Notes under the pieces: generated by a model
Database searches by the model: none
Seen by the model: the letters and a program-made list of their open reading frames with translations, nothing else
Told to the model about the DNA's origin: nothing
Program-made: the position numbers and the translations under genes
In this document: positions 38,001 to 49,593 of the stretch, piece after piece
Layout: each line of letters opens with the position of its first letter
How positions within the stretch are numbered: position 1 is the stretch's first letter
NCBI GenBank assembly: GCA_021014325.1
Contig: CM037463.1
Span: 1 to 64,000, forward strand
From: Plazaster borealis
Taxonomy: Eukaryota > Echinodermata > Asteroidea > Forcipulatida > Labidiasteridae
Direction of reading: 5' to 3'
Length of the DNA: 64,000 bases

Positions 38001-39431
38001 TAGACCCCCTCTAAGCGCTATTCCCTTATTGGTCAGTTTCTGTAACCACGCTCTTGGAATTAGTGTACGCTTATCACACAAAGTTGCGTAAATTGAGCAT
38101 TTTTGAATAATATCATCAGTACATAAAGATTTATACAAATAATCAATGACAATTTTAAACAATTTTACTAACAAAATTAGTATTTTGTTGAAGTATCTCT
38201 TTTAATAAGATAACAATGTTTATCTCTGTATTATGCACAGAGGGAAACAAGCAATAAAAAGAATGTCCGGGTGCGCAGACAAAAATTATTAGACATTGTG
38301 CCGTCAACTATTGGTCCGGACGTATAATGTACATGTACAGTACATACATGTACAGTACATACATGTACATGTATACATGTACATGTACACCGTTGGTACA
38401 ACCGGATCAGTCTGTTCAAGTCTAAAAAAAAACGAGCACAGAATGAGGCCTAGATACTAAACGATTGGATGGTCTGAAAAGGCAAAGAGTGGACCGACTC
38501 ACTGTAACCCCAAATAGTTGTTTTTTTTAAATAGGTTTAAATAAAACTGCATTAACAAAACATCGGAAGATTAAACGATAACTTATTGTTGTTCAAAATG
38601 GATGTATAGGAACGTGCACGTGCATGTAGGTCTTTTGGCGGCTTTAGTTAATCTGTATAGATCATCATAGGTCCACAAACGAATTTGCAAGTTTCCATAA
38701 AAAAAATAAAAAAGAACGATGTGATGAAGATATCGTTATGAGATGCGATTGGGATGCGATTTCATGTTTTATGTTTATGGGAAAATCATAGCTGTTTCAA
38801 ACTGCTTACCAAACAAAAGAACCCATAAATAGTATAAATGCAAGAAAGGATGGCCGGGCGTTTCGACCCTGTACTAACACTCAGTCTTTCTCGAAGGCTA
38901 AATGACAACACAACACGCATTATACAGCCCAGCCTTCTGGTGTATAACAGAAGCAGTCAAGTGGAAAGAAATGACAGTTGATAGTTTTTAACCCGATTCA
39001 AGTAGAACAACACGCCAGTAGCTGAATCGACGTCGTGTTCTTTTTTGGTACTTGGGTTTATTATATAAAGAGCAATGACAATGTTTTTACACTTTCACCA
39101 ATTAGGCTACCACAGATCGACAACAAACCTGTATTTTATCGTGGAATTTAAATTAAATAGTCTTTTTGAAAACTTCTTCGTGAGCCACACTCAACCGTGA
39201 GTGACTGAAGCAGTACTTGCTGGCTGCAGCTGTGCACTGCGCCATCCCCCATGCACATTTATTTCAAAGGGCAAACTTTTCCGCGGGTCTCGTGGTCAAT
39301 GTTATCAATGTGACGTTGGTTCACTTCACAAGTGGTCCAAAAGGCGTGCACTCTTTAAGATCTTTTTTCGTCACTTTACAAAGAGGACATCATTAGATCA
39401 TAGAGAAAGGACCATAGATGAAGGCCTATTA
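35059..39431. other. KANSL1 upstream region or first intron
   Basis: No coding sequence is recognised. Two YY1-like ATGGCGGC/ATGGCGGAC tracts occur at about 35879 and 37801, in AT-rich surroundings. Either could mark a promoter, but no transcription start can be assigned. A palindromic ACATGTAC simple repeat lies at about 38328-38390. A GAAAGACTGAG...TCGAAACGC hairpin-like string occurs on the - strand near 38850-38900. Confidence 0.45.
38328..38390. repeat. Self-complementary ACATGTAC simple repeat
   Basis: Repeated TACATGTACAGTACA and ACATGTACATGTA strings. Every unit is its own reverse complement, so the stretch can form hairpins on either strand. Confidence 0.85.
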
Positions 39432-39460
39432 CGTGGTTATGGCAAGCCATATGCCCAATA

Positions 39461-40098
39461 ATTCGATAAGCACTGTTTATCACCGATAAACACTGTTTTT
39501 CGCCGATAAACACTGTTTTTCGACCGATAAACACTGTTTTTCGAGAAAAAACTATGTTTATCACTTGATAAACACAGTTTATCTTGATAAACACTGTTTT
39601 TCGCCGATAAACTTTTTCGCCGATAAACAGAGTTTATCGAGATAAACATTGTTTATCAACTGATAAACACTGTTTATCGAAAAACTCTGTTTATCGCTTG
39701 ATAAACAGAGTTTTTCGGGGTGATAAACAGAGTTTTTCGATAAACACTGTTTATCAACTGATAAACATAGTTTTTCGAAAAACTGTGTTTATCGGTCGAT
39801 AAACAGAGTTTTTCGATAAACTCTGTTTATCACTTGATAAACACAGTTTTTTGATAAACATAGTTTTTCGATAAACACAGTTTTTCGCCGACGCCAAGTG
39901 CTCAATAATTCGATAAACTCTGTTTATCACTTGATAAAGAGTTTTTCGATAAACTCTGTTTATCACTTGATAAACACAGTTTTGGCGGTAAACACAGTTT
40001 TTCGCCGACGCCAAATGCTCAATAATTCGATAAACAGTGTTTATCATTCGATAAACAGTGTTTATCATTCGATAAACATAGTTTTTCGATAAACATGG
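39461..40098. repeat. Left arm: about 30 GATAAACA/TGTTTATC palindromic units
   Basis: The units share an AAAC-N3-GTTT core flanked by GAT/CGAT and ATCG or TTCG. Many are fully palindromic (GATAAACANTGTTTATC). Two internal copies of the element-end motif (CGACGCCAARTGCTCAATAA, at about 39890 and 40003) interrupt the array. Confidence 0.9.
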
Positions 40099-41019
40099 TT
40101 ATAAAGTCTGCCTCGGGAGGGCGCTGTCCTGCAGATTTGCGCTCAAATTATTGGAGAGTTTGTTGTCGACACGGTGACAGTGTGTCCTATTTCATGAAAT
40201 TAAAGGAACATTACAGAATTGGTTTTTGCTAACAAACCAGTTGCTGGCAGTGTAAGCACTTTATATAATCCACCATATACATAAACTGACAAACCTGTAG
40301 AAGTTTGAGATCGATCGGCCATCTGGGTCACGAGAAAATAGTGAAAAACCGATTACACATTTGCATGTGTTATACAATGCATGAATAAAACGCTCATGAG
40401 CGATAAACTCCAATCGGAAATTAGTTTTATTTATTTCTCATCAAATATGGCAAATATGGGTTTCCAGTTCCCCGTTTCGGGTTTTCCGTCCTCCCACATC
40501 TAAAACAACATTTCTTACCTAACGTTATTCATCCTGTTATTAGCGCTTGTACGCCGTTGTGTTGGATGTGTAAGGAAATAAATTTCATATCCATATGATT
40601 ATATTAGTCTACGTTTTAGGGATGCTGGTAAAATCTGTTAACGATTTTTACCTCTCGAAAGCTCGAAGCAAACATGAAACAGGATGAAAAAGGGGTAACA
40701 GGGTAGGATTTGCAGCCCGTTCGACTCTATTTGGTAGTGGGGCGATTAAAGGCTTCGATAAAGCCACCAAGAGTAGTGCATGTAACAGTAACTTCATGGT
40801 TTGCAAACCATTGAAGTTGTAGACAATTAAGACAATACGGGGAAAATTAATGTTATAAACTGATCAATTTCAACTATTTCGCATGTGACATAGAAATAGT
40901 TACACCCGGCGCGGTATATACCTCGCAGGTACACGTGTATACCAGCTGCATTGACAAGAGCGCACAGCTCTGCAAGAGCGGGCACTATGGCGCCCTCTTT
41001 AGACGGTGTACGAATAACC

Positions 41020-41560
41020 ATGTTTATCGAAAAACTATGTTTATCGAAAAACTATGTTTATCGAAAAACAGTGTTTATCAGTCGATAAACAGAGTTTTTT
41101 CGCGATAAACTCTGTTTATCGGCGAAAAACAATGTTTATCGAGTGATAAACACAGTTATTCTCAACAAACAGTGTTTATCGACTGATACACACTGTTTAT
41201 CGAATTATTGGGCATTTGGCGTCGGCGAAAAACTGTGTTTATCGAAAAACTATGTTTATCAGTTGATAAACAGTGTTTATCGAAAAACTCTGTTTATCAC
41301 CCCGAAAAACTCTGTTTATCAAGCGATAAACAGAGTTTTTCGATAAACAGTGTTTATCAGTTGATAAACGATGTTTATCTCGATAAACTCTGTTTATCGG
41401 CGAAAAACTATGTTTACAGGCGAAAAACAGTGTTTATCAAGATAAACTGTGTTTGTCAAGTGATAAACATAGTTTTTCTCGAAAAACAGTGTTTATCGGT
41501 CGAAAAACAGTGTTTATCGGCGAAAAACAGTGTTTATCGGTGATAAACAGTGTTTATCGA
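41020..41560. repeat. Right arm: about 25 palindromic units in inverse order
   Basis: The same unit as the left arm, arranged as its inverted counterpart. One internal end-like motif (ATTATTGGGCATTTGGCGTC) lies near 41203-41222. Confidence 0.9.
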
Positions 41561-41591
41561 ATTATTGGGCATATGGCTTGCCATACGTGGT

Positions 41592-42877
41592 ACACATTAC
41601 ACCGAGGATTGAACCATGGAGTAAAGGCAATTTCCAGAGTAAGTATAGGCCTACCCGCCTGGCCCACTACAACACATGCAAGCTGGAAGGCGCACAATCG
41701 ACACACACCACGGCTCAGCAGGCACAAAGACACGGATCACTGCCATTCAAGTTTGACCCGTTATTTTTACCTGATTAACTTGAACCGCAGGCGACCATGA
41801 CACATACTAATTGTTATATGCATAGTATCAAACGCGTACATCCCTGCTCAAACGGTCATGCTCTGATGCAATAAGACACACCCATTTGCAATACTCATTT
41901 TACTTTCGTTTCACGCGCCACTCTCGATGGTTCGGAATATCTCATTACCAACTTGCGGGCTTCCTAGTCTTTAGTCTTTAGTCTTTAGTCTTTAGACTTA
42001 GTCTATTGAAGAAGAAAAAAAATTGACTCCATCATTTGGATTTCTGATCAGTCAATCAAGCCAAAACAGAAAACGAGGTGGTTTTTTTCCTGATGGGTAG
42101 GCCTACTATCATAGAGAAGGACAAACTCTGGTACTATTGAGTGGTCCTTTAAAAAAGTCGAACTTCCACGTTTCAAGTCATATTTCTGTCGTCGCATTCA
42201 ATGTATTACGATCATTATTCCGAGTAGAGATTGTTTGTCAGGTTATCTTCGATTTCCCGGCACTGGACAAACACGAAACAAAACAAAACAAAAATGTAAC
42301 AGTTTTACATTCTTGTTTTGTTTTATGGGGGGCGGGTTGTGTTTTGGGGGTATTTTGTTTATTATTATTATTATTGATTTATTTTTATTTTATTTTTTTT
42401 ATTTATTGTTTTTGTTTTTTTTTTTGTTTTTTTTTTTTGGGGGGGGGGGGGGGGTTGTGGTGATAGGGGAGGCACTGACACCAATGGTTATTAAATTCCA
42501 CTGAACGATCACATCATACACGAAATCGGTGACGGGAGCATGAGAGTGTGACGTCAGCTTTACGGTAACTCAGTTGCCAACACCATTGACGTAGCTAATA
42601 ATTTTTCCAACGCCATTGGCTAGAACCGAACCAATGTCCTTACGTAATTTCCATGTACTCGCTCGACACAGTAAGGCTGAATTGGCGGCTACAGCCACGG
42701 CTACGACTGTCGCTAAGGGTGTTGCTAAGGGCGTCAAATAAACACATGATGACTGGGATGTCGCCGTAGCGTACCGGAACCGCCATTTCGAAATGAGAAG
42801 CAATAATTATATCTCAAGAGAAAATATTGGAGCTTAACTAAAGACAAAGTAGCTGATTAATTTAAAAGCTCACTTAC
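41592..42877. other. Non-coding region with simple repeats
   Basis: Contains an AGTCTTT heptamer repeat (about 41967-42000), a T-rich then G-rich low-complexity tract (42355-42455), and one copy of a dispersed GC-rich repeat (42681-42735). No gene is recognised. Confidence 0.6.
42681..42735 (-). repeat. Dispersed repeat, copy A
   Basis: On the - strand it reads CCCTTAGCGACAG, then CGTAGCCGTGGCTGTAGC, then CGCCAATTC. This matches a second copy at 60493-60537 on the + strand with scattered changes, so it is a dispersed family, probably a MITE. Confidence 0.65.
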
Positions 42878-42952
42878 CGGGATTGATGTTCAGTTGTAAC
42901 AGGAGATTAAGTGTCTACAGCGAATTGTGTAGAAAGTTCGTCTGATAGCGCC
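42878..42952 (-). other. Candidate untranslated exon end (splice donor)
   Basis: On the - strand AATCCCG|GTAAGTGAG at 42878/42877 is an excellent donor. It lies upstream of KANSL1 on the same strand and could be the end of a 5' untranslated exon. There is no coding sequence or transcript evidence, so this is only a candidate. Confidence 0.2.
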
Positions 42953-43392
42953 CTCTTTTGAATCAACCTCCTTCAGCACCTGCTTGTACCGTATGGGGAT
43001 CGGGAGACCAAATCCCCTCGGCACCGCTACTGTCAAAGTCGAGAAACAGCATAATGATCATAAGATTATGAACATACACAACCTTACTCAGTGACAAAAC
43101 AATAATTGCCGTTTCGTTGTTTTCACGTAGGCCTACTAAACTGACCACCGATAAAAAATAAACTCGCAGTTTGTTTGCGTGACTAGAGGAGAGGGAAGTT
43201 AAGGCATCGTACACGTTTGGTAATATTGGAGCCTATTGTTTGTTTCAAACCTCCATAGTTGTAGTTGTAGATATACCATAAAACTAACCTGTGAAAAAAT
43301 TGATTTCAAAAGGTTGTAGCGTTTTTGAAATATTGTCGAAAATCTGGAGCGGTTATGTCCACGCAGGAAGAATAATCTGCATTGGAATACAC

Positions 43393-43428
43393 AATCTGAG
43401 AAGCGTTACGCGTAACGCTTCTCAGATT
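43393..43428. repeat. Perfect 36-bp palindrome at the centre of a larger hairpin
   Basis: The half-site AATCTGAGAAGCGTTACG is followed without spacer by its exact reverse complement. Flanking arms GCGGTTATG (43349-43357) and CATAACCGC (43465-43473) share the same centre, so the imperfect hairpin extends over about 43335-43490. Confidence 0.95.
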
Positions 43429-43960
43429 CAAATGTTTTGGGGGATAAAAAGTGATATCTTTTTCCATAACCGCAGTACTTCGAAGTGAAAAGTTTCTCAA
43501 ATTGCATTATACTATCCACAGCTGCTGTACTTCTTACCAAGTAAGTTTGTATTGACATCAATTATCAGAGTCATTACCAAACGTGTACGATGCCTTTAAA
43601 TTACAACGAAGTACTTTAGGCCAATTTTAACAAGTACCGGTACTTTCCCTTGAAAAGCAGCATGTTAGTCTTGTTCCTGAAGCAGGATTGAGCTTAGATG
43701 AAAAACCTAATTATTTCACGGTGTTAGATTGTAAAACCATGGAAATTACCTAAACGTTATAACTAAAAGACCCAATGAAGCACTGCTAGCTGCTAAAATA
43801 TTCACAGCGGGGGTTCGCTTGACAAAAGCTATAAGTTTACCGTTCACACGGGGCATGGTCGCGGCCCAATGGCCATCAAAGGGGATCCGATCCTTTCTGA
43901 TCCCCCTATATAATATATATATATAATATAATCGTTTGCACACTCAATCTGTTTTCACAT

Positions 43961-44434
43961 TCAAAGTTCGATCGAGAGGTCTCTTATCCAGTCTCGTGTC
44001 GAGGCATCAGGGCTGATGAGAGTGGAGAAGGAGCCAGGTGCCTTGTGGGTGGTGCACTCGGTCACCACGTGGTGGACTGTCTGGGACGGGTGCCCGCATG
44101 TGCAAGCTGCGTCGGCTTGCATGCCCCAGCGGTGGAGGGTCTCTGCGACTCGAGCAGTGCCGGAGCGGAGACGGTTTAGCCGCACCCATTGCTTGCGTGG
44201 AAGGTCAGCACCGGGAGGGAGGGCTGTGCTGGGCGGTGGGCATGCAGACTGTAGGAGAGGGGGACCATTGTTGATGCGATCACCCCACGCCATCTCAGGG
44301 TTGTAGTCATCCGCCAGCACACGAGCAGCATGGTGAGAGAAGGGTCGGCGTGATTTGAGTCGTTGGTGGTGTTGACCGGGTGCAGACACGCGGTGGTGAA
44401 GGAGGGATCGATCGAGTGTCACGCCAAGGTACAC
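43961..44434 (-). pseudogene. Non-LTR retrotransposon, C-terminal fragment
   Basis: The fragment starts at YLGVTLDRSL, the typical end of a reverse transcriptase domain. It continues through LPRKQWVRLNRLRSGTARV, then WGM..C.CG...T..H...EC, the Cys/His motif found at the C-terminus of many such elements, and ends at a stop at 43961. The polymerase core and endonuclease are missing. It is GC-rich relative to its surroundings and sits inside the inverted-arm segment. Confidence 0.8.
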
Positions 44435-44874
44435 CGGGTGGTTGTTGTTCGGGAGGATGGCTTACCGCCGAATTCTGCGCTTGCGATCACCATTCTCCGC
44501 TTACCGAGCAAGCGCCGAATTTCTGCGCTAGCTGTGTAAGCGTAGAATGCCTAGTAACGTGTACTACGCACGCGCACCAGCAAAAATTCCCTGCTAACCC
44601 GTGAAATACGCTTGACGTAAGCGCGGAATTCCCGGCTTCCGTAAGCGCCGATTTTTTGCTTACGGTAAGCAGAGCCATGAAATTGGGCCCTGATCCTGCG
44701 TTGCGTTTACACTTGGTTTTTGATCCACTGTGCGGGATCTGATCCTCCTTTGATCCCGCAATCCCCCTTTGATTATGCTGTCTCTCGACTTTGACAGTAA
44801 CGGTGCCGAGGGGATTTGGCCTCCCGATCCCCATACGGTACAAGCAGGTGCTGAAGGAAGTTGATTCAAAAGAG

Positions 44875-46140
44875 ATGGGATGGATGGGGGAGGGGGACAG
44901 AATCTCCTACTTTATTGTACTTTTTTTTTTTTTTTTTTTTTTTTTAAAGTTCAATTTAATTTTTGTTAACTTACATTTGTATGTGTTATTTAAAAATATA
45001 TATATATATTATTATAAATTGTACGATATCCAATATAAAACTTGTGATTTGCTATTTTGTATAGTTTTGTTACGGGAATTAGCATGTGGAATCTACAACA
45101 AAGCCATAAAGTCACACGAAAGGGGTTTGTTTTTGATACAAGAAGTGTACCTGCTTAATTAAAGATGTACATATGAACACTTATAAAGATAGGCCACCAG
45201 AATGTGACTGAACTGAAAACGGAAATCGGAAACGATAAAATTTAGGTCACAGAGAGAACTACTCGCAGTGGTATTGTCTGACGATTTTATCACCAGGATG
45301 TACCATCAGAGCACGTGAGATCACGCCCACAAGTATAGTGTACATCATCCGGAAAGCTGAGCACGCCGGAAAGCTGAGATCGCAATACCGGCCATGGATA
45401 ACCTTTTTGGATAGTTTAAGCCCATGTTTACAAACATGGATCCTAACGATGTCCGATTCTTTTGTCTTTATTCTCTCTCTGTGAGTATGATTTAAGCTGT
45501 GATCTAGATAATGTCAACTTAATTGTAAAACTTAAAGAATTTCGGCGGCAAGTGAGGAGAAAAATGTACAATTAGGCCTATATATGCCTATGTGCAACCA
45601 TGGAGGAGTGCAACTCCACCATAAAAAGATAAATACACGGCGTCGTAACATCAGCTGAAATCAAGTTTATAGCTAGCTGTCAGTTACGTTTACTAGGGAG
45701 AAAAACACTGCTAAATTCCTTTCTCTGTGGCTGTTAATGGGACTGTTAAGTTCAGTTAGCGGCGGAAATTTTCACTGCTAACTTTTGGACTTGGCAACGA
45801 AGTTAGCAGCGAAGTAGCTCGTGATGCGGATCATTTTATAAAGATTTGCATAAACAGTTGGTGGGTAGTGGGTCGTTTAGGTAGGCATATGGAGTTCCGG
45901 AAGTGACGTATTGGCATTGCTGGCACCCTTATCGTAATATTGATCTCGGTGTCTGACGTAATTTCTACGGCCTACAAACACTGTATACGAAACTCCTCTC
46001 ACGGTGAAAAAGCCTTCCCACTCGGACAGCATTAAGTGTAACTAGACTAGTCGTTTTAAAAAATAGTCCAATATTATTAGCCTTTCTGAGATGGTGGACC
46101 TTCTTCCATGGGTGGACACTATAATATCGGTGCACTCTAG
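44875..46140. other. Intergenic DNA, nothing recognised
   Basis: Contains a T homopolymer of more than 25 bases (44921-44945) and a TA dinucleotide run (44995-45010). No gene or element boundaries are recognised. Confidence 0.5.
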
Positions 46141-47265
46141 GTTTGGTTACAAACACTCACTCATTATCCTGTGACCGTCGTGTGATGGTCGTTGGGGTAC
46201 CATGGTGTATGCATCTGCTGTGTCGCCACACAGCAGATCTCTGTCCTCTGTCATACGTAAAGCAATGTTTCGGCCTGTCCAGTCTCAGATGTTGTCAGAC
46301 CAGGACTTCCTTTGTCTGCCCTCCGTCGCTTGCCCTCAACTTTTCATTGGGGATGGTTTTGGACAGGGAGTCGTGACGGGACACATGGTCGTGTCAGGCG
46401 AGCTTGCGGCGTTTCACTTTTGCAAGGAGTGGTTCCTGAATGCCTGCATATAGGCTAGGTGTGGATTTGCTGCCTGACAAAGTCATTTTTCTTGTGCTCT
46501 CTGTATGATGATGCGCATGCAGGATCTTTCTGTAGCACTTATGCTCAAAATGCCTGAATTCTTCGTTCCATGTGGATTGTAAGTGCCCAGCTCTCACACC
46601 CCGACAGGTGAATGGAAACACCAGCGACTTGTACAATTTAACCTTCGTATGAAGGCTGTTCCAAATGATATTCAGCCTTGTCATGGCAGATGAGTCAAGG
46701 CCGAGTCTTGTTCTGATTATTTTATTTGGTTGAGCTGCCATCTTTGATCAAAGTGGACCCACTTCTTTCCCCCTCATGATGATGTTAGTTGCTGTTTGTT
46801 GGCTGCGTGTTGACCAGGATTTTGCTTTTTCCTGAGCTGACTTCCATTCCATACGCTTCTGCTGCCACTTCCAGTCTGGTGGTGAGTTTCTGAAGTTCTG
46901 CCTCACTGCCTCCCATACATATCGTCGGCGAAACGCAGGTTGCAGGGGGCCGCCCTCCTATGAACATAGAGGGGGTACGGAAGTCATGAAGTGTCTCCTG
47001 CATTATGTTTTCCAGGTAAATATTGAACTGATAGGCCTACTGGTGAGAGGGGACAGTCTTGTCGAACTCCAACTGTTGTTTTGAAGTCTCCAAGGATGCT
47101 GTTCAGGAGGACTGCACTGGTGGAATCTTTGCACATAGTGCTTCGATGACTTTAGGTGAGGTTTAATATTGTCGAAGATGAAATTTTCTTACCACTTGCC
47201 AGGTACAAGCCGTCATGCCAGACGCGGTCGAGGCTTTCTTGAAGTCGATGAATTTATGGTCAATG
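46141..47265 (-). pseudogene. Non-LTR retrotransposon reverse-transcriptase fragment (second family)
   Basis: The coding order on the - strand is FIDFKKA and VWHDGLY (near 47250-47200), then a PSHQ-like segment near 47040. GGSEAELQKLTTRLE and YGMEVSSGKSKILVN follow (46930-46800), then LNIIWNS..TKVKLYKSLVFP (near 46670-46610) and a C-terminal tail rich in His/Arg down to about 46141. The catalytic FADD region near 46920 is disrupted, and several frame changes separate the blocks. The motifs are typical of long interspersed elements in marine invertebrates, but the clade is not assigned. The upstream part is absent. Confidence 0.8.
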
Positions 47266-49593
47266 CTGCGCTGGTGTTGTAGATATACATATAATTATGC
47301 TGTAAAAACAGAGTATAGGCCTACCCAATACAGTGCCCTCGGTGTCCACCATACTTCAAAAAGGTAAATTCATTTTCCAAAAAACCCTGTTAAGTTCCAC
47401 TTGCGGTTATTTGTATGAGTTTTATTTTGTAAAACGTGCTTGATGTTAGTAATTATAATTATTTCATTTTTGTATAGTGTGCGAATGTAACTTTTGCCGT
47501 TTCTATCTTAATGTAAAGGTGGGAACAAGTGCAATGTTTTTCTTCAATAACCCCCCCCCTCCCCAGTATAATACCAATTTATTTCACTCAGGGCCCCCAG
47601 GCCAAGGCTATAAAGCCAAAATGACATAATGAATTATTTTTACTGTGTGTTGGCTGAGTTGCATCATCGAGGAAGCAATTAGTCGGTTTCTGGTAATTAA
47701 GAAGTTGGTCATGGGTGAGGGTACGTTACCGAAAGCACAGTCTGGAGGAATGCGCAGCGTTTCAAAGTATTTAAACCAATTGTATTTGGCTTCTGTTCGG
47801 GCAGATGCAAGTATGTTCAGACCATAATAATAAACTGAAATCTTTATAGTGTATACACCATGATATGCATCGGACCGACGTTTCTGAACGGCAATGGACT
47901 AATGGAACTCTAATATTGTTGTTTAGTTTGGCAGGGCAGTCCCCACAACCCTATCACTTGTGACTTTTTAGTGTCCCTGACATTACTGTGCGATGATGGG
48001 TAATTAAAACCGAACCAGGGGAAGGAGACTCGATCTTGTAACTTACCAAGCAAGTCATTTTGAAAACGTTTTTGTTGGGGCAGGCTTAACGAGCCGTTAG
48101 AATAACAGTCTTGTAATTCATAAAATTAATAAATACAAATAAATAAATAAATAAAATAAACAGGAAATAAACTTTTGAAGATCAGGTAGGAAGACAGCTC
48201 CCACCAGAAGACCTGTCACTTTTTTGTGTGGATCGGCTAGGAAATTTTAATATCCAGCAGAGAAACTTAACAAAGTTAAACATAATGATTTTGAAGTGAG
48301 TAGAACAGAGGCGTAACTAAAGGGAGGGGCACGCCCCCCCCAACATGTCCGTGCGCCCACAGGTGCCCCATTTGAAATATGGACTTTTAAGATGAAAAAT
48401 TGCCAGAGTAAAATGACACATAATTAGCTTTAATCTGATAATTTCAATGGTATTTAAAGCTACTTACAGGCGGACTGTATTTGTTTTGACTTCATGTCAG
48501 CTTATCTTATATATAACAAAAAATTTAAAAAATGGCATAATAACAAGACGATGAAAACGGGCTTGTTCAATGTTTTAATTCCATTTGGTAGCAGATTATC
48601 TTATGAAAAAAAGTAAATGGCGATGAAAATAGGCTTGTTTAAGAAAAATGTAAACGGAGAATACAATTTTAATTGGCCAGAAGTGCCGCTTAGAAAAACT
48701 GGTAGGCTTATTACCCCTTTGTACCCCGTAATGTTTTACCCTAGATACGGCGCCGGGTAGAAATTCCAGTTTAGTGAATGGAGTTGTGTTTTTTCACACC
48801 ATATCCGCAAGTCAATTCCTGAAAGAAGATACATTGCAATACGACACAGACTTTATTCAAAGTGTTGTCGCTGTATTTTTTAACACAGGAATTTAAATAG
48901 GGGGGGTGGGGGCACCGTCATCGACCCTAAAATTATTTGGTTCCTTTAGGTGAGGGTGCACGGGACAAGAAACTCCATGACGTCACATCACTGCAAATAT
49001 AGTAAACCAAAAAGGTGACCGGATAATAATATTAAGCGAACACACACACACCAGACACAAAATGCAAATAAAACAATTTTATTTTATTTTATTTATGACA
49101 AATGGATCAGAATTTAATTTTAATTTATTTTCCATTTCTACCTCGATGGTCTAAAACAATAAAAGTAATTTAAAATTCAAGGAAAGTGACCACGTCCGCA
49201 ACGCTCAATCACATTAATCATACTATTTTCTTCCTCCATGATCATACCAGTGAATTTCTTTGAGGAATTGATGACAAGGCCAAGAGTGTGATGACATGCA
49301 AGAAGTGACTTGCTTTTATTTAGGCAAAGCTAGCCGTGGTTGCAATTACATACACAAGCAGACATCGGCGGCTGGTGATGGGACGCCACAATCGAACAAG
49401 ATGGTAAAAGCAACGAGTTAATATATCTCGGCTGTAGAACCTTTAAATTAGTTTCAGAACTCAATGGGCACTCATCGCAGGGTTTACCGACCGCTTGATT
49501 TATAGCGTAATTAAGCTCATTTATACTCTGTTGCTTAACGTAACATTTTGGCAGTAAGGCTTAGCGCAGTTCCCCCTTCGTTGTGTCGGGCAG
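47266..49593. other. Intergenic DNA with simple repeats
   Basis: Contains an AAAT-rich stretch (48125-48165) and a GGCGTAACTA...CACGCCCCCCCC tract at 48310-48345 that looks like one end of a DNA transposon whose partner is not visible. No gene is recognised. Confidence 0.5.

Larger units (their letters stand above)
39438..41585. mobile_element. Foldback transposon with long palindromic-unit arms
   Basis: The outer ends are inverted copies beginning TATGGCAAGCCATATGCCCA (39438 rightward, 41585 leftward). A 6-bp direct repeat CGTGGT flanks them at 39432-39437 and 41586-41591. Each arm is a 540-640 bp array of about 20-bp units, GATAAACANTGTTTTTCG or GATAAACANTGTTTATCG. The inner edges of the arms are also inverted copies (AAACATGGTTAT beside GAGGGCGC). 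The middle, 40100-41015, is unique and shows no transposase. The structure resembles foldback (FB or sea-urchin TU-type) elements; that classification is inference from architecture. Confidence 0.85.
42953..44874. mobile_element. Segment bounded by about 100-bp inverted arms
   Basis: 42953-43055 and 44771-44874 are inverted copies, beginning CTCTTTTGAATCAAC at each outer edge and ending CAGCATAAT at the inner edge, with only a few mismatches. Between them lie a large palindrome (43335-43490), a non-LTR reverse-transcriptase tail (43961-44434) and a GCTTACG-rich MITE-like patch ending GCCATGAAATTGGGCCC (44456-44690). No target duplication is visible. It is either an old inverted-repeat transposon or an inverted duplication. 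Confidence 0.6.

Noticed and set aside
39201..39461. + strand reading frame ending in the foldback element
   Set aside because: It runs into the transposon end and ends there; no domain.
39438..41560. CRISPR-like array of short regularly spaced repeats
   Set aside because: The repeats are palindromic units with almost no unique spacers, arranged as inverted arms in an animal genome; it is a foldback transposon.
48310..48345. Complete DNA transposon starting at GGCGTAACTA
   Set aside because: No matching inverted end or target duplication was found within the next 2 kb.
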